The notes: a model not told the origin generated them from the sequence alone. Shown: positions 21,438 to 29,840, counted from the first letter of the stretch. The stretch: DNA of 64,000 bases from Streptomyces flavofungini (GCF_014650815.1 NZ_BMVR01000006.1:301912-365911); one strand, 5' to 3'. Numbers and translations: made by a program.

Positions 21438-21508
21438 GGCAGGGTCGACGCTACCGTGCCGGGTGGGGGCGACGGCAGCCAGCCCCGCAACGGGTCCATA
21501 ACGGGGCG

Positions 21509-21572
21509 CGGCAGCGGCGGGCCCGGAACCGGAGGCCGAAGCCCCGGCCCCGGGCCGGACGAACCGCTGCCG
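21509..21572 (-). terminator. Hairpin between the thioredoxin-fold gene and lgt
   Basis: CGGCAGCGG (21509) pairs with CCGCTGCCG (21564), with an inner GCCCGG/CCGGGC stem. It lies after the thioredoxin-fold gene and about 70 bases before lgt. It could end transcription or be a processing site. Confidence 0.4.
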
Positions 21573-21588
21573 ACGCGCGCCTGCCCGC

Positions 21589-22371
21589 CTACTGGTTCGC
21601 CTTCTCCACCATGGCCTTCAGCTTCTGCGGGGTCAGCGGGTTCTGCTGGTCACCGAAGATGTCCTTGCCGTCGAGCAGGACCGTGGGCGTGCCGCGCAGC
21701 TTGGCCTTCTGGAAGGCCTCGTGGGACTTGGCGACCCAGCTGTTGTGAGTGCCGTCGTTCACGCACTTCTTGAACGGGGCCGTCACCAGTCCTTCGACCT
21801 TGCCCGCGATGTCGATCAGCTTGGCGTTGTCGGCGAAGGCGTCGTCGGGCTCCGGCGGCTGGTTCTTGAACAGCTCGTCGTGGTACGGGGCGAACTTGCC
21901 CGCGTCCTGGGCGCAGACCGCGGCGTTGGCGGCGTGCAGGGAGCCGCTGCCGCCCATGTTCCCGTCGATGAGGGTCGCGAGGTGGTAGTCCACCTTCAGC
22001 ATGCCCTTGGCGGCGAGGTCGTTGATCGTCGAGCGGTACATGTCCTCGAACTGCTTGCAGGCCGGGCAGCGGAAGTCCTCCCAGACCGTGAGCGTGGACT
22101 TCGCGCTGTCCTTGCCGAGGGGGATGGACAGCCTGCCCTCGCCGCTCGCCCCCTTGGGCACGACGACGGGACCCGCGGTGTCCTTGTCCTTCTTGTCGTC
22201 GCCCGCGTTGGCCGCGAGCACGCCGACGACCGCGGCCAGGCCGAGCACGCCGACGACGGCCGCGCTGACCAGGACCGCGCGGCGGCGCTTGTCGCGGGCC
22301 TTCTGCCGGTCTCGCTCTTCCGCCAGCTTCTCGCGGGCCGTTCGCTTACCTTCTCGGTTCTTCTCGCTCAC
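21589..22371 (-). CDS. DsbA-family thioredoxin-fold membrane protein (CPAC)
   Basis: The 260-residue protein has a charged cytoplasmic N-terminus of about 35 residues, one membrane helix (VLVSAAVVGVLGLAAVVGVLAAN) and an extracytoplasmic DsbA-like domain. The active site is FRCPACKQF, and the cis-proline loop is RGTPTVLL near the C-terminus. It should make or isomerise disulphide bonds in exported proteins. I chose GTG 22371, starting VSEKNREGKRTA, because the frame upstream runs through the trpA terminator. The ribosome binding site is weak. It is the first of two such proteins in the window. Confidence 0.9.
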   Translation of the reverse strand: MSEKNREGKRTAREKLAEERDRQKARDKRRRAVLVSAAVVGVLGLAAVVGVLAANAGDDKKDKDTAGPVVVPKGASGEGRLSIPLGKDSAKSTLTVWEDFRCPACKQFEDMYRSTINDLAAKGMLKVDYHLATLIDGNMGGSGSLHAANAAVCAQDAGKFAPYHDELFKNQPPEPDDAFADNAKLIDIAGKVEGLVTAPFKKCVNDGTHNSWVAKSHEAFQKAKLRGTPTVLLDGKDIFGDQQNPLTPQKLKAMVEKANQ

Positions 22372-22386
22372 ATCCGGGCAAACGAA

Positions 22387-22413
22387 CCGGGGAGGCCGCA
22401 GCGGCCTCCCCGG
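22387..22413 (-). terminator. Perfect hairpin terminator after trpA
   Basis: Two 13-base arms (CCGGGGAGGCCGC and its complement) flank a single A. The hairpin starts 21 bases after the trpA stop codon and just before the thioredoxin-fold gene, so it probably ends the trp transcript. Confidence 0.8.
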
Positions 22414-22434
22414 TCCCAGGTCCACCCTTAAGGA

Positions 22435-23250
22435 TTACGCGTGTTCGCGTACGCCCTTCGCCAGTTCACCCGCGAGCTCGCGGACCGCGGCGAGGCCGGC
22501 CGCCTCGTCGTCGGCGTCCAGCATCCGCTGGACGAAGGCGGAGCCGACGATGACGCCGTCGGCGAAGCCCGCGACCTCGGCGGCCTGCGCGGCGTTCGAG
22601 ACGCCGAGGCCGACGCAGACCGGCAGGCCGGTGGTGGCGCGGGTGCGCCGCACCAGGTCCTGCGCCTGGGCGCCCACGGACACGCGGGTGCCGGTGACGC
22701 CCATCAGCGAGGCCGCGTACACGAAGCCCGAACCGGCCGCCGTGATCGTCGCGAGCCGGGCGTCCTTGCTGCTCGGCGCGACGACGAAGACGGTGGCGAG
22801 GTCGTGCTTGGCCGCGTGCTCGCGCCACAGCGCGGACTCCTGGACCGGCAGGTCGGGCAGGATGCAGCCCGCGCCGCCCGCCGCGGCGAGCTCCGCGGTG
22901 AAGCGCTCCACGCCGTAGCGGTCGATGGGGTTCCAGTACGTCATGACGAGCACCGGCTTGCCCGTCGCCGCGTGGGCCTCGCGCACCGTGCGGAACACGT
23001 CGGCGATCTTCACGCCGCCGCGCAGGGCGATGTCGTCGGCGGTCTGGATGACCGGCCCGTCCAGGACAGGGTCGCTGTGCGGCAGGCCGACCTCGACGAC
23101 GTCGGCGCCGCCGTCGAAGACCGCCTTGATGGCCGCGATGCCGCCGTCCACGGTGGGGAAGCCCGCCGGCAGGTAGGCGATGAGGGCGGAGCGGCCCTCG
23201 GCCTTCGCGGCCGCGAGGGTGTCGTTCAACAGCTCGATGTTCCCGCTCAC
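22435..23250 (-). CDS. trpA: Tryptophan synthase alpha chain
   Basis: The 271-residue TIM-barrel subunit cleaves indole-3-glycerol phosphate and channels indole to TrpB. Catalytic Glu and Asp are seen in VVEVGLPHSDPVLDGP, with LIAYLPAGFP upstream, where most TrpA read YxTAGxP. The phosphate loop GLGVSNAAQ is intact. The GTG start overlaps the trpB stop by four bases, giving coupled translation in line with the alpha-beta complex. A strong hairpin follows the stop. Confidence 0.96.
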   Translation of the reverse strand: MSGNIELLNDTLAAAKAEGRSALIAYLPAGFPTVDGGIAAIKAVFDGGADVVEVGLPHSDPVLDGPVIQTADDIALRGGVKIADVFRTVREAHAATGKPVLVMTYWNPIDRYGVERFTAELAAAGGAGCILPDLPVQESALWREHAAKHDLATVFVVAPSSKDARLATITAAGSGFVYAASLMGVTGTRVSVGAQAQDLVRRTRATTGLPVCVGLGVSNAAQAAEVAGFADGVIVGSAFVQRMLDADDEAAGLAAVRELAGELAKGVREHA

Positions 23251-24533
23251 TTGACGTCCCCCTCGATCTCGGCGCTCTCGCCGGCCGCGTCCGCCGCGAC
23301 GGCGGCGTCCGTGTCGTACAGGTTGAAGTAGCGCGCCGCGGTGTCCATGTCCTTGTCGCCCCGGCCCGACAGGTTGACGATGATCAACCCGTCCTTGCCC
23401 AGCTCCTTGCCGACCTCGAGGGCCCCCGCGAGGGCGTGTGCGCTCTCGATCGCCGGGATGATGCCCTCGGTGCGCGAGAGCAGGCGCAGGGCGTCCATCG
23501 CGGCTTCGTCGGTGACCGCGCGGTACTCGCCGCGGCCGCTGTCCTTGAGGAAGGCGTGCTCGGGGCCGATGCCCGGGTAGTCGAGTCCGGCGGAGATCGA
23601 GTACGGCTCGGTGATCTGGCCCTCCTCGTCCTGCAGGACGTAGCTGCGCGAGCCGTGCAGGATGCCCGGCTCGCCCGCCGTCAGCGTCGCCGCGTGCTCG
23701 CCCGTCTCCACGCCGTGCCCCGCGGGCTCGCAGCCGACGAGGCGTACGTCGGCGTCCGGGATGAACGCGTGGAAGAGGCCGATGGCGTTGGAGCCGCCGC
23801 CGACGCAGGCGATGGCCGCGTCGGGCAGGCGGCCCGCGCGCTCCAGGATCTGGCGGCGGGCCTCGACGCCGATCACGCGGTGGAAGTCGCGGACCATCGC
23901 CGGGAAGGGGTGCGGGCCCGCCACCGTCCCGAACAGGTAGTGGGTGTGGTCGACGTTGGCCACCCAGTCGCGGAACGCCTCGTTGATGGCGTCCTTGAGC
24001 GTACGGCTGCCGGACTTCACGGCGATGACCTCGGCGCCCAGCATGCGCATCCGGGCCACGTTCAGGGCCTGGCGCTGGGTGTCGATCTCGCCCATGTAGA
24101 TGGTGCATTCGAGGCCGAACAGCGCGCAGGCCGTGGCCGTCGCCACGCCGTGCTGGCCCGCGCCCGTCTCGGCGATGACGCGGGTCTTGCCCATCCGCTT
24201 GGTGAGCAGCGCCTGGCCGAGCACGTTGTTGATCTTGTGGGAGCCGGTGTGGTTCAGGTCCTCCCGCTTGAGGAACACCCGGGCGCCACCCGCGTGTTCG
24301 GCGAACCTCGGCACCTCCGTGAGGGCGCTCGGGCGGCCCGTGTAGTTCACCAGCAGGTCGTCCAACTCGCGGGCGAACTCCGGGTCCGCCTTCGCCTTCT
24401 CGAACTCGACGGCCACCTCGTCGACGGCCGCGACGAGGGCCTCCGGGATGAACTTGCCGCCGAACGCGCCGAAGTACCCTTCGGCGCTCGGGATCTGACC
24501 CTCCGGGTCGGGGATGAAGTACTCGCTGGGCAT
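23247..24533 (-). CDS. trpB: Tryptophan synthase beta chain
   Basis: The 428-residue PLP enzyme joins indole and serine to make tryptophan. The PLP lysine lies in HTGSHKINN, the catalytic Glu in AETGAGQHGVA, and the PLP phosphate loop is GGGSNAIG. Length is normal for a TrpB1-type protein, with an acidic C-terminal tail of about 20 extra residues (AADAAGESAEIEGDVK). It overlaps trpA and is separated from trpM by 280 bases holding a dispersed repeat, so it may also have its own promoter. Confidence 0.97.
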   Translation of the reverse strand: MPSEYFIPDPEGQIPSAEGYFGAFGGKFIPEALVAAVDEVAVEFEKAKADPEFARELDDLLVNYTGRPSALTEVPRFAEHAGGARVFLKREDLNHTGSHKINNVLGQALLTKRMGKTRVIAETGAGQHGVATATACALFGLECTIYMGEIDTQRQALNVARMRMLGAEVIAVKSGSRTLKDAINEAFRDWVANVDHTHYLFGTVAGPHPFPAMVRDFHRVIGVEARRQILERAGRLPDAAIACVGGGSNAIGLFHAFIPDADVRLVGCEPAGHGVETGEHAATLTAGEPGILHGSRSYVLQDEEGQITEPYSISAGLDYPGIGPEHAFLKDSGRGEYRAVTDEAAMDALRLLSRTEGIIPAIESAHALAGALEVGKELGKDGLIIVNLSGRGDKDMDTAARYFNLYDTDAAVAADAAGESAEIEGDVK

Positions 24534-24700
24534 CTGGAACCTCGCGTGATGTGGGGTGGACTGTCGGTCACCGTATGCGCGAGCGCGAGCGCCTCTGGCC
24601 GGCGAGGGGACGGAAGCTGTCCCGCCGCTGCGCGGCGGACTTCCCCACCCGCCCGCCCGTGGACCTGGGACCCGGGTGCGGGAACAGACCCACCCACCCG

Positions 24701-24752
24701 GAGGTCCGGGGGCGGAGCCCCCGGCCTCGGGAAGGGGTGGGCTTGGGGAAGG
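24701..24752. repeat. Intergenic repeat, copy D, between trpM and trpB
   Basis: GAGGTCCGGGGGCGGAGCCC and the following CGGGAAGGGGTGGGCTTGGGG match the right half of copies B and C. It forms a GC hairpin (GGGGGC/GCCCCC) in the otherwise gene-free 24534-24813 segment, and may have been inserted into the trp operon. Confidence 0.65.
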
Positions 24753-24813
24753 AAGAAACCGCCGCGACGGCGAGCAATCCGCGCGGCGCTGTTCGGCGGT
24801 GCCGAGAGAGCCG

Positions 24814-25092
24814 CTAGCGGTGCCGCAGGCAAAGGCGCTGGCGCGCGTCGCGCGAGCGCCATCGCATGCCGTTCACCTGGCCGGGCTCGTCCCCGATGAC
24901 GTACCGCACCCGCCGCCCGTGCACCCGCCGAGCAGGCGCCCTGCACCCGCGCGGACGGCAGCCACGGGCGAGGCGGGCGTAGGGATCATGAGCGCCCGAC
25001 GACGGCACCGGCGCGGCCGACCGCACGCACGCCCGCCCGCCGTCCGGGCGCGGGCCCGGACGGTCGGTGGCGGCGAAGAGGTCGGCGGACAT
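24814..25092 (-). CDS. trpM: Tryptophan biosynthesis modulator TrpM
   Basis: This very basic small protein lies between trpC and trpB. The C-terminal part, GRRVRYVIGDEPGQVNGMRWRS, with a Cys-containing ARGCRPRGCRAPARR before it, is what I recall of the streptomycete TrpM (formerly TrpX), reported to affect tryptophan production and growth. ATG 25092 lies ten bases after the trpC stop and gives 92 residues with consistent coding bias. A GTG at 25008 would give 64 residues, close to the length I remember for S. coelicolor. Neither start has a good ribosome binding site. The biochemical role is unclear. Confidence 0.75.
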   Translation of the reverse strand: MSADLFAATDRPGPRPDGGRACVRSAAPVPSSGAHDPYARLARGCRPRGCRAPARRVHGRRVRYVIGDEPGQVNGMRWRSRDARQRLCLRHR

Positions 25093-25102
25093 CGGGGAGG
25101 GG

Positions 25103-25912
25103 TCAGCTCCTGCCGTGGCGGAGGGCCGGGTGGGCCCCGGCGGCAACGAGGTCGGACACGGCGGCCCGCGGGTCCCGGCCGGTGACGAGGGACTCGCCGA
25201 CGAGTACGGCGTCGGCGCCCGCGTTGGCGTAGGCGATGAGGTCGTGCGGCCCGCGCACCCCGGACTCGGCGATCTTCACGACGGAGTCGGGCAGCTCGGG
25301 CGCGACCCGCTCGAAGGTGTCGCGGTCGACCTTGAGGGTCTTGAGGTCGCGCGCGTTGACGCCGACGACCCGGGCCCCCGCGTCGACGGCCCGCTCGGCC
25401 TCGTCCTCGTCGTGGACCTCCACGATCGGGGTGAGGCCGATGGACTCGGCGCGCTCGATGAGCGATTCGAGGGCGGGCTGGTCAAGGGCCGCGACGATCA
25501 GCAGGGCGAGGTCGGCGCCGTACGCGCGGGCCTCCCAGAGCTGGTACGACGTCACGATGAAGTCCTTGCGCAGGACCGGGACGTCGACCTTGGCGCGGAC
25601 GGCCTCCAGGTCGGCGAGCGAGCCGCCGAAGCGGCGCTCCTCGGTGAGCACGGAGATGGCGGCGGCGCCACCGGCCTCATAGTCGGCGGCGAGCCCGGCG
25701 GGGTCGGCGATCGCGGCGAGCGCGCCCTTGGACGGGCTGGAGCGCTTGACCTCGCAGATGACCTTGACGCCGTCGCCGCGCAGCGCGGCCGCCCCGTCCT
25801 TGGCCGCGGGGGCCTTCGCCGCGCGCTCCTTGAGCTCGTCGAGGCTGACGCGCGCCTGCCGCTCTGCGAGGTCGGCGCGGACTCCATCGATGATCTCGTC
25901 GAGCACACTCAC
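25103..25912 (-). CDS. trpC: Indole-3-glycerol phosphate synthase
   Basis: The 269-residue TIM-barrel enzyme converts CdRP to indole-3-glycerol phosphate. The family motifs are VICEVKRSSPSKG (catalytic Lys and Glu), VLRKDFIV, GVNARDLKTLKVD and AESGVRGP. It is a monofunctional TrpC with no fused TrpF; the TrpF step is expected from PriA further along. GTG 25912 has GGAAGGGGG upstream. It starts the trpC-trpM-trpB-trpA operon. Upstream, imperfect repeats of TTCAAGC and GAGCGGTGTTC occur around 25950-26000, but I see no Trp-rich leader peptide. Confidence 0.96.
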   Translation of the reverse strand: MSVLDEIIDGVRADLAERQARVSLDELKERAAKAPAAKDGAAALRGDGVKVICEVKRSSPSKGALAAIADPAGLAADYEAGGAAAISVLTEERRFGGSLADLEAVRAKVDVPVLRKDFIVTSYQLWEARAYGADLALLIVAALDQPALESLIERAESIGLTPIVEVHDEDEAERAVDAGARVVGVNARDLKTLKVDRDTFERVAPELPDSVVKIAESGVRGPHDLIAYANAGADAVLVGESLVTGRDPRAAVSDLVAAGAHPALRHGRS

Positions 25913-26131
25913 GGGAGCGGCCCCCTTCCAGGACGGTTGAATCTACGTTCAAGCAATTTCAGAGCGGTGTTCAAGCAGTGGAGCGGTGTTCCAGCGGTAC
26001 AGCGCCACTCGGTCCGCCCTCGACGGGCTTTCCCATGGTCACTGCGATGGTATCCGCAGGAGGGCGAAGGACTCGCATCCGGTTGACGCGGGTCCCACGA
26101 CCTGGACATTTGTCAGGCGTGCGGCGCAGTG

Positions 26132-26569
26132 CTAGGGATGCAGCGCGCCGCCGAACGGCAGGTTCCGTACGAGGGTGAAGAGGGCGACGACGATGCCGAC
26201 ACCCCATAGCTCCGCGCGGCCCAGTTCGAGCCGCAGTGGCCTGCCGCGCGCCGTCCGCAGCGCCCACAGGGCCCACACCACCGCGAACACGCCGTAGCCC
26301 ACGACGGCCAGCGCGTTGGCGCCGAGGGCCGTCGACAGGTCGCCGTGGGCGAGGGCGTGGGCACTGCGCAGGCCGCCGCAGCCGGGGCAGAAGAGGCCGG
26401 TGTAGTGCAGGAGCGGGCAGGCCGGGTAGTGGCCGGGGTCGTTCGGGTCGACCGTGGCGACGTAGGCGAAGGCCGCGGTGACCGAGCCGAGCAGTCCGAG
26501 CGGCACGGCCAGGCGCTTGAGCGCCCCGGCCGGGCCCGGGGGCGCGGTGGTCTGCGGTTCTGGGGTCAC
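26132..26569 (-). CDS. DUF2752 membrane protein
   Basis: The 145-residue protein has three predicted membrane helices. Between the first two lies the DUF2752 hallmark, YPACPLLHYTGLFCPGCGGLRSAHAL, with three cysteines that suggest a metal site. The last loop reads LVRNLPFGGALHP. The GTG start has only a weak site (CCGGA). It lies between the HGxxPAAW gene and trpC, as is common in Streptomyces trp clusters, but a role in tryptophan synthesis is not shown. The function is unknown. Confidence 0.85.
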   Translation of the reverse strand: MTPEPQTTAPPGPAGALKRLAVPLGLLGSVTAAFAYVATVDPNDPGHYPACPLLHYTGLFCPGCGGLRSAHALAHGDLSTALGANALAVVGYGVFAVVWALWALRTARGRPLRLELGRAELWGVGIVVALFTLVRNLPFGGALHP

Positions 26570-26660
26570 TCCGGCATTGTCTCCCGAGCGGGGCGCGTGC
26601 GCCCGGGTGGTACGCCGACAGAGGGGCGAAGTGGTCTGGCTCCGGGATGGTCCGGGGTCG

Positions 26661-26723
26661 GGTACGCCGGTTACGCCGGGTACGCCGGGTACGCCGGGTA
26701 CGCCGGGTACGCCGGGTACGCCG
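26661..26723. repeat. Tandem array of a 9-bp unit (GGTACGCCG x7)
   Basis: Seven consecutive copies of GGTACGCCG, one with a single change (GTTACGCCG), run directly into the left arm of the 48-bp palindrome. The array is non-coding and divisible by three. Copy number is likely to vary between strains. Confidence 0.9.
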
Positions 26724-26764
26724 AAGGGGCGGCCGGAACATGTTCCGGCCGCCCCTTCGGCGTA
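26717..26764 (-). terminator. Perfect 48-bp palindrome, terminator of the HGxxPAAW gene
   Basis: Two 24-base arms pair without a mismatch around position 26740/26741. The stem lies 21 bases after the stop codon at 26785, where a terminator for the minus-strand transcript would be. The outer end of the left arm is also the last unit of the 9-bp array. Confidence 0.8.
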
Positions 26765-26784
26765 GGTGCTCTCCGCTGTCGCGG

Positions 26785-27018
26785 TCAGCTCTCGGAGCCC
26801 GCCACCTGCGGCGCGCGCTGCGGCTTCTGGCCGAGGCCCGCGAGGCGCATGGCGCCGCCCACGACGCCACCGGCGAGGGTGAGGGCCATGCCGGCCCAGA
26901 AGCCGAGCGGGTTGTCCAGCACCATGAAGGCGCCCGCGACACAGAAACCGATGAAGGCGATGATGACGCCGGTCCAGGCGGCCGGGGTGTGACCGTGTCC
27001 GTGGCTGCTGCCCGCCAT
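26785..27018 (-). CDS. HGxxPAAW family small membrane protein
   Basis: The 77-residue protein begins MAGSSHGHGHTPAAWTGV, the motif that names this actinobacterial family, followed by two predicted membrane helices (VIIAFIGFCVAGAFMVL and GFWAGMALTLAGGVVGGAM) and a short basic tail. GAGGAGC lies five bases before the ATG. It is normally found next to trpE and the Trp-associated membrane protein. The function is unknown; the His-rich N-terminus could bind metal. Confidence 0.85.
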   Translation of the reverse strand: MAGSSHGHGHTPAAWTGVIIAFIGFCVAGAFMVLDNPLGFWAGMALTLAGGVVGGAMRLAGLGQKPQRAPQVAGSES

Positions 27019-27174
27019 GACTTGCTCCTCGTAGCTATGCGTGTGGGTGGTGCGCCGGTCCGGGCGGATCGCCGGTCCCGCGCCACCGTGAGTCGGACGC
27101 TCGGGTCCATTGTCCCGTACCCGGGCGCATGCCCCGAGCGCGGGGTCGGGGCGCGCCGGCCCGTCGGGCAGACC

Positions 27175-27852
27175 CTAGGCCTCGCGGGTCGGGTCCTCGC
27201 CCCGGTCGATGGCCTTCCACAGCTCCTCGGGCCGGTCCGGGTCGGGGGCGACGCGGGGGGCCCGGGGGCGGGGGGCGCCGTCGCGTTCGTAACGCCCGGA
27301 CATCGCGGGCCAGTTGCGGCCGCAGAAGAGGGCGAGCAGTCCGGCGGCGAGGATGAGGGCGCCCGCGGCGACGGCGGCGTAGGGCCAGCCGGTGTGGCTG
27401 AGCCCGGCGATCTGCGAGGCGGCGTCGCCGGAGGTCTCGGCGGCCTTCTCGTCGAGGGCGTCGCTGTCGTTCGCGCCGAGCAGCGCGGCGACGACGATGC
27501 CGACGCCGCTGAACGCGAGCAGCAGGGACACCAGCAGGCGTCCGGCGCGGCGCACGGCGAAGACGGCGACGAGCGCGGCCAGGCCGACTATGGCGAGGGC
27601 CGCGGGCACGCCGGTGACGTCGCTGCCCTTGGCCGTCAGCGGGAAGTCGCCGCCCGCGACGGCGGCGGTGCCGTGCGCCCAGGACTGCCGGGACGCGAGC
27701 AGCGCGAGGGCCGCCCCGGCGGCGCCGAGCAGCAGGGCGGCGGCGAGGCTGCGCCGGCCGCCGCGCGGGGCGGGGTCGGCGGCCACCTGCGGCGCCCCGT
27801 CGGAACGGGACGACACGCCGTCGGTACGCGGTGTTGGCACTGCAGAAGTCAC
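27175..27852 (-). CDS. Trp biosynthesis-associated membrane protein
   Basis: The 225-residue protein has four predicted membrane helices with the family motif SRQSWAHGTA in the first outer loop and LSHTGWPYAAVAAGALI before the last helix. A long acidic cytoplasmic tail follows (PDPDRPEELWKAIDRGEDPT). The family is defined by its constant position after trpE. GTG 27852, with GAGGG 11 bases upstream, is preferred; GTG 27870 inside the end of trpE is possible. The biochemical role is unknown. Confidence 0.85.
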   Translation of the reverse strand: MTSAVPTPRTDGVSSRSDGAPQVAADPAPRGGRRSLAAALLLGAAGAALALLASRQSWAHGTAAVAGGDFPLTAKGSDVTGVPAALAIVGLAALVAVFAVRRAGRLLVSLLLAFSGVGIVVAALLGANDSDALDEKAAETSGDAASQIAGLSHTGWPYAAVAAGALILAAGLLALFCGRNWPAMSGRYERDGAPRPRAPRVAPDPDRPEELWKAIDRGEDPTREA

Positions 27853-27859
27853 CCGTCCA

Positions 27860-29365
27860 CTATCCCTCACGGCCCGCGGCGGCGTGCAGCCGGTTCGCGG
27901 TGTTGATGGCGCGGAGCACGGCGGCGGCCTTGTTGCGGCACTCGGTGTCCTCGGCGACGGGGTCGGAGTCGGCGACGACCCCGGCTCCGGCCTGCACGTA
28001 CGCGGTGCCGTCGCGGAGCAGCGCGGTGCGGATGGCGATGGCGGTGTCGGAGTCGCCCGCGAAGTCCAGGTAGCCGACGCAGCCGCCGTACAGGCCGCGC
28101 CGGGACGGTTCCAGCTCGTCGATGATCTGCATGGCGCGGGGCTTGGGGGCGCCGGAGAGGGTGCCCGCGGGGAAGCAGGCGGTGAGCACGTCGTAGGCGG
28201 TGCGGCCCTCGGCGACGCGGCCGGTGACCGTGGAGACGATGTGCATGACGTGGGAGTACTTCTCGATGGACATGAAGTCCACGACCTCGACGGAGCCGGG
28301 TTCGCAGACCCGGCCCAGGTCGTTGCGGCCCAGGTCGACGAGCATCAGGTGCTCGGCGCGCTCCTTGGGGTCGGCGAGGAGTTCCTCGGCGAGCGCCTGG
28401 TCCTGCTGCGGGGTCGCGCCGCGCGGCCGGGTCCCGGCGATGGGGTGCACCATGGCGCGCCCGTCCTCAACTCTGACCAGTGCTTCCGGAGAGGACCCCA
28501 CTACGTCGAATCCGTCGAAGCGGAACAGGTACATGTACGGCGACGGGTTGGTGGCCCGCAGCACGCGGTAGACGTCCAACGCGCTTGCCTCGCACGGGGT
28601 TTCGAAGCGCTGCGACGGGACGACCTGGAAGGCCTCGCCCGCGCGGATGCGTTCCTTGATGTCGTCGACGGCGTCCTGGTACTGCTTGCCGCCCCACAGC
28701 GCGGTGTACTCGGGCAGTTCGGACGGCGGCAGCGCGGCCGGGGGCTGGGAGAGCGGCCGGGAGAGGTCGGCCTCCATGGCGTCGAGGCGGGCGACCGCGT
28801 CCGTGTACGCCTGGTCGACGCCGGTGTCGAGGTCGTTGTGGTTGATCGCGTTGGCGATCAGCAGGACCGAGCCGTCCCAGTGGTCGAGCACGGCGAGGTC
28901 GCTGGTCAGGAGCATGGTCAGCTCGGGCAGCTTGAGGTCGTCGCGCTCGCCGGGGCCGATCTTCTCCAGGCGGCGCACGATGTCGTAGCCCAGGTAGCCG
29001 ACCATGCCGCCGGTGAACGGCGGCAGGCCCGTCCCGGCCAGGTCGCGCGGGGTGTGCAGGGCCTCGACGGTGGCGCGCAGGGCTTGCAGGGGGTCGCCGG
29101 TGGTGGGGACGCCGACGGGCGGGGTGCCGAGCCAGTGCGCCGCGCCGTCGCGGACGGTGAGGGTCGCGGCGCTGCGGACGCCGACGAAGGAGTACCGGGA
29201 CCACGACCGGCCGTTCTCCGCGGACTCCAGGAGGAACGTGCCGGGGCGCTCGGCGGCGAGCTTGCGGTAGAGCCCGACCGGGGTGTCCCCGTCCGCGAGG
29301 AGCCTGCGGCTGACGGGGATCACTCGGCGGTCGGTCGCGAGCTTGCGGAAGGTCTCCAGGTCCAT
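27860..29365 (-). CDS. trpE: Anthranilate synthase component I
   Basis: The 501-residue enzyme makes anthranilate from chorismate with ammonia supplied by a TrpG subunit that is not in this window. The tryptophan feedback site LLESAENG is at about residue 45, so it should be inhibited by tryptophan. The catalytic chorismate-binding motifs are complete: IAGTRPRG, HLMLVDLGRNDLGRV, FPAGTLSGAPKPRAM and GAGVVADSDP. It is a stand-alone TrpE, not fused to TrpG. It lies ten bases after hisI and shares an operon with it. I see no attenuator between them because the gap is too short. Confidence 0.96.
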   Translation of the reverse strand: MDLETFRKLATDRRVIPVSRRLLADGDTPVGLYRKLAAERPGTFLLESAENGRSWSRYSFVGVRSAATLTVRDGAAHWLGTPPVGVPTTGDPLQALRATVEALHTPRDLAGTGLPPFTGGMVGYLGYDIVRRLEKIGPGERDDLKLPELTMLLTSDLAVLDHWDGSVLLIANAINHNDLDTGVDQAYTDAVARLDAMEADLSRPLSQPPAALPPSELPEYTALWGGKQYQDAVDDIKERIRAGEAFQVVPSQRFETPCEASALDVYRVLRATNPSPYMYLFRFDGFDVVGSSPEALVRVEDGRAMVHPIAGTRPRGATPQQDQALAEELLADPKERAEHLMLVDLGRNDLGRVCEPGSVEVVDFMSIEKYSHVMHIVSTVTGRVAEGRTAYDVLTACFPAGTLSGAPKPRAMQIIDELEPSRRGLYGGCVGYLDFAGDSDTAIAIRTALLRDGTAYVQAGAGVVADSDPVAEDTECRNKAAAVLRAINTANRLHAAAGREG

Positions 29366-29375
29366 GGGCCAGACC

Positions 29376-29759
29376 CTACTGACCCGGTGCCGGGGCGTCG
29401 GCCACCGGAAGCACGTCGGCGTCGAAGCAGGTGCGGGTGCCCGTGTGGCAGGCGGCGCCGACCTGGTCGACCTGGACGAGGACGGTGTCCGCGTCGCAGT
29501 CGAGGGCCACGGACTTCACGTACTGGAAGTGGCCGGAGGTGTCGCCCTTGACCCAGTACTCCTGACGGCTGCGCGACCAGTAGGTGCAGCGGCCGGTCGT
29601 CAGGGTGCGGTGCAGGGCCTCGTCGTCCATCCAGCCGAGCATCAGCACCTCGCCGGTGTCGTACTGCTGGGCGATGGCGGGGACCAGGCCGTCGGCGCTG
29701 CGCCTGAGGCGCGCGGCGATCTCCGGGTCGAGGCTGCTGGGCTGCGGCGATGCGGTCAT
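29376..29759 (-). CDS. hisI: Phosphoribosyl-AMP cyclohydrolase
   Basis: The 127-residue enzyme opens the adenine ring of PR-AMP in histidine synthesis. The zinc- and magnesium-binding motifs are present: CTYWSRSRQEYWVKGDTSGH, LDCDADTVLVQVDQVGAACHTG and RTCF. It is the single-domain form without a HisE fusion. It lies directly upstream of trpE and away from the main his operon, so one promoter may link the two pathways. The start lies six bases after a CACAAT box, suggesting a leaderless mRNA. Confidence 0.95.
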   Translation of the reverse strand: MTASPQPSSLDPEIAARLRRSADGLVPAIAQQYDTGEVLMLGWMDDEALHRTLTTGRCTYWSRSRQEYWVKGDTSGHFQYVKSVALDCDADTVLVQVDQVGAACHTGTRTCFDADVLPVADAPAPGQ

Positions 29760-29765
29760 GGGGCC

Positions 29766-29771
29766 ATTGTG
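29766..29771 (-). promoter_or_regulatory. Candidate -10 box for leaderless hisI-trpE transcript
   Basis: CACAAT on the minus strand ends six bases before the hisI ATG, with no ribosome binding site between. The same block, C-A-C-R-A-T-GGCCCC-ATG, precedes the hydrolase gene at 58939. Confidence 0.4.
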
Positions 29772-29828
29772 CCGCCCGCGCGCCGCTCACCCGGCGGACG
29801 TCCACTGTCCGGACCGGGCACCCGGTCG

Positions 29829-29834
29829 TAGGCT
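29829..29834 (+). promoter_or_regulatory. Candidate -10 box for a leaderless transcript
   Basis: TAGGCT ends six bases before the ATG at 29841. No Shine-Dalgarno sequence is present, so the mRNA probably begins at or next to the start codon. Confidence 0.5.
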
Positions 29835-29840
29835 GGCTCC

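Noticed and set aside
25913..26131. A tryptophan attenuator or leader peptide before trpC
   Set aside because: I found no short ORF with adjacent Trp codons and no terminator/antiterminator pair; only imperfect direct repeats are visible.
26661..26723. A CRISPR-like repeat array
   Set aside because: Units are nine bases long, directly adjacent and without spacers; there are no cas genes.
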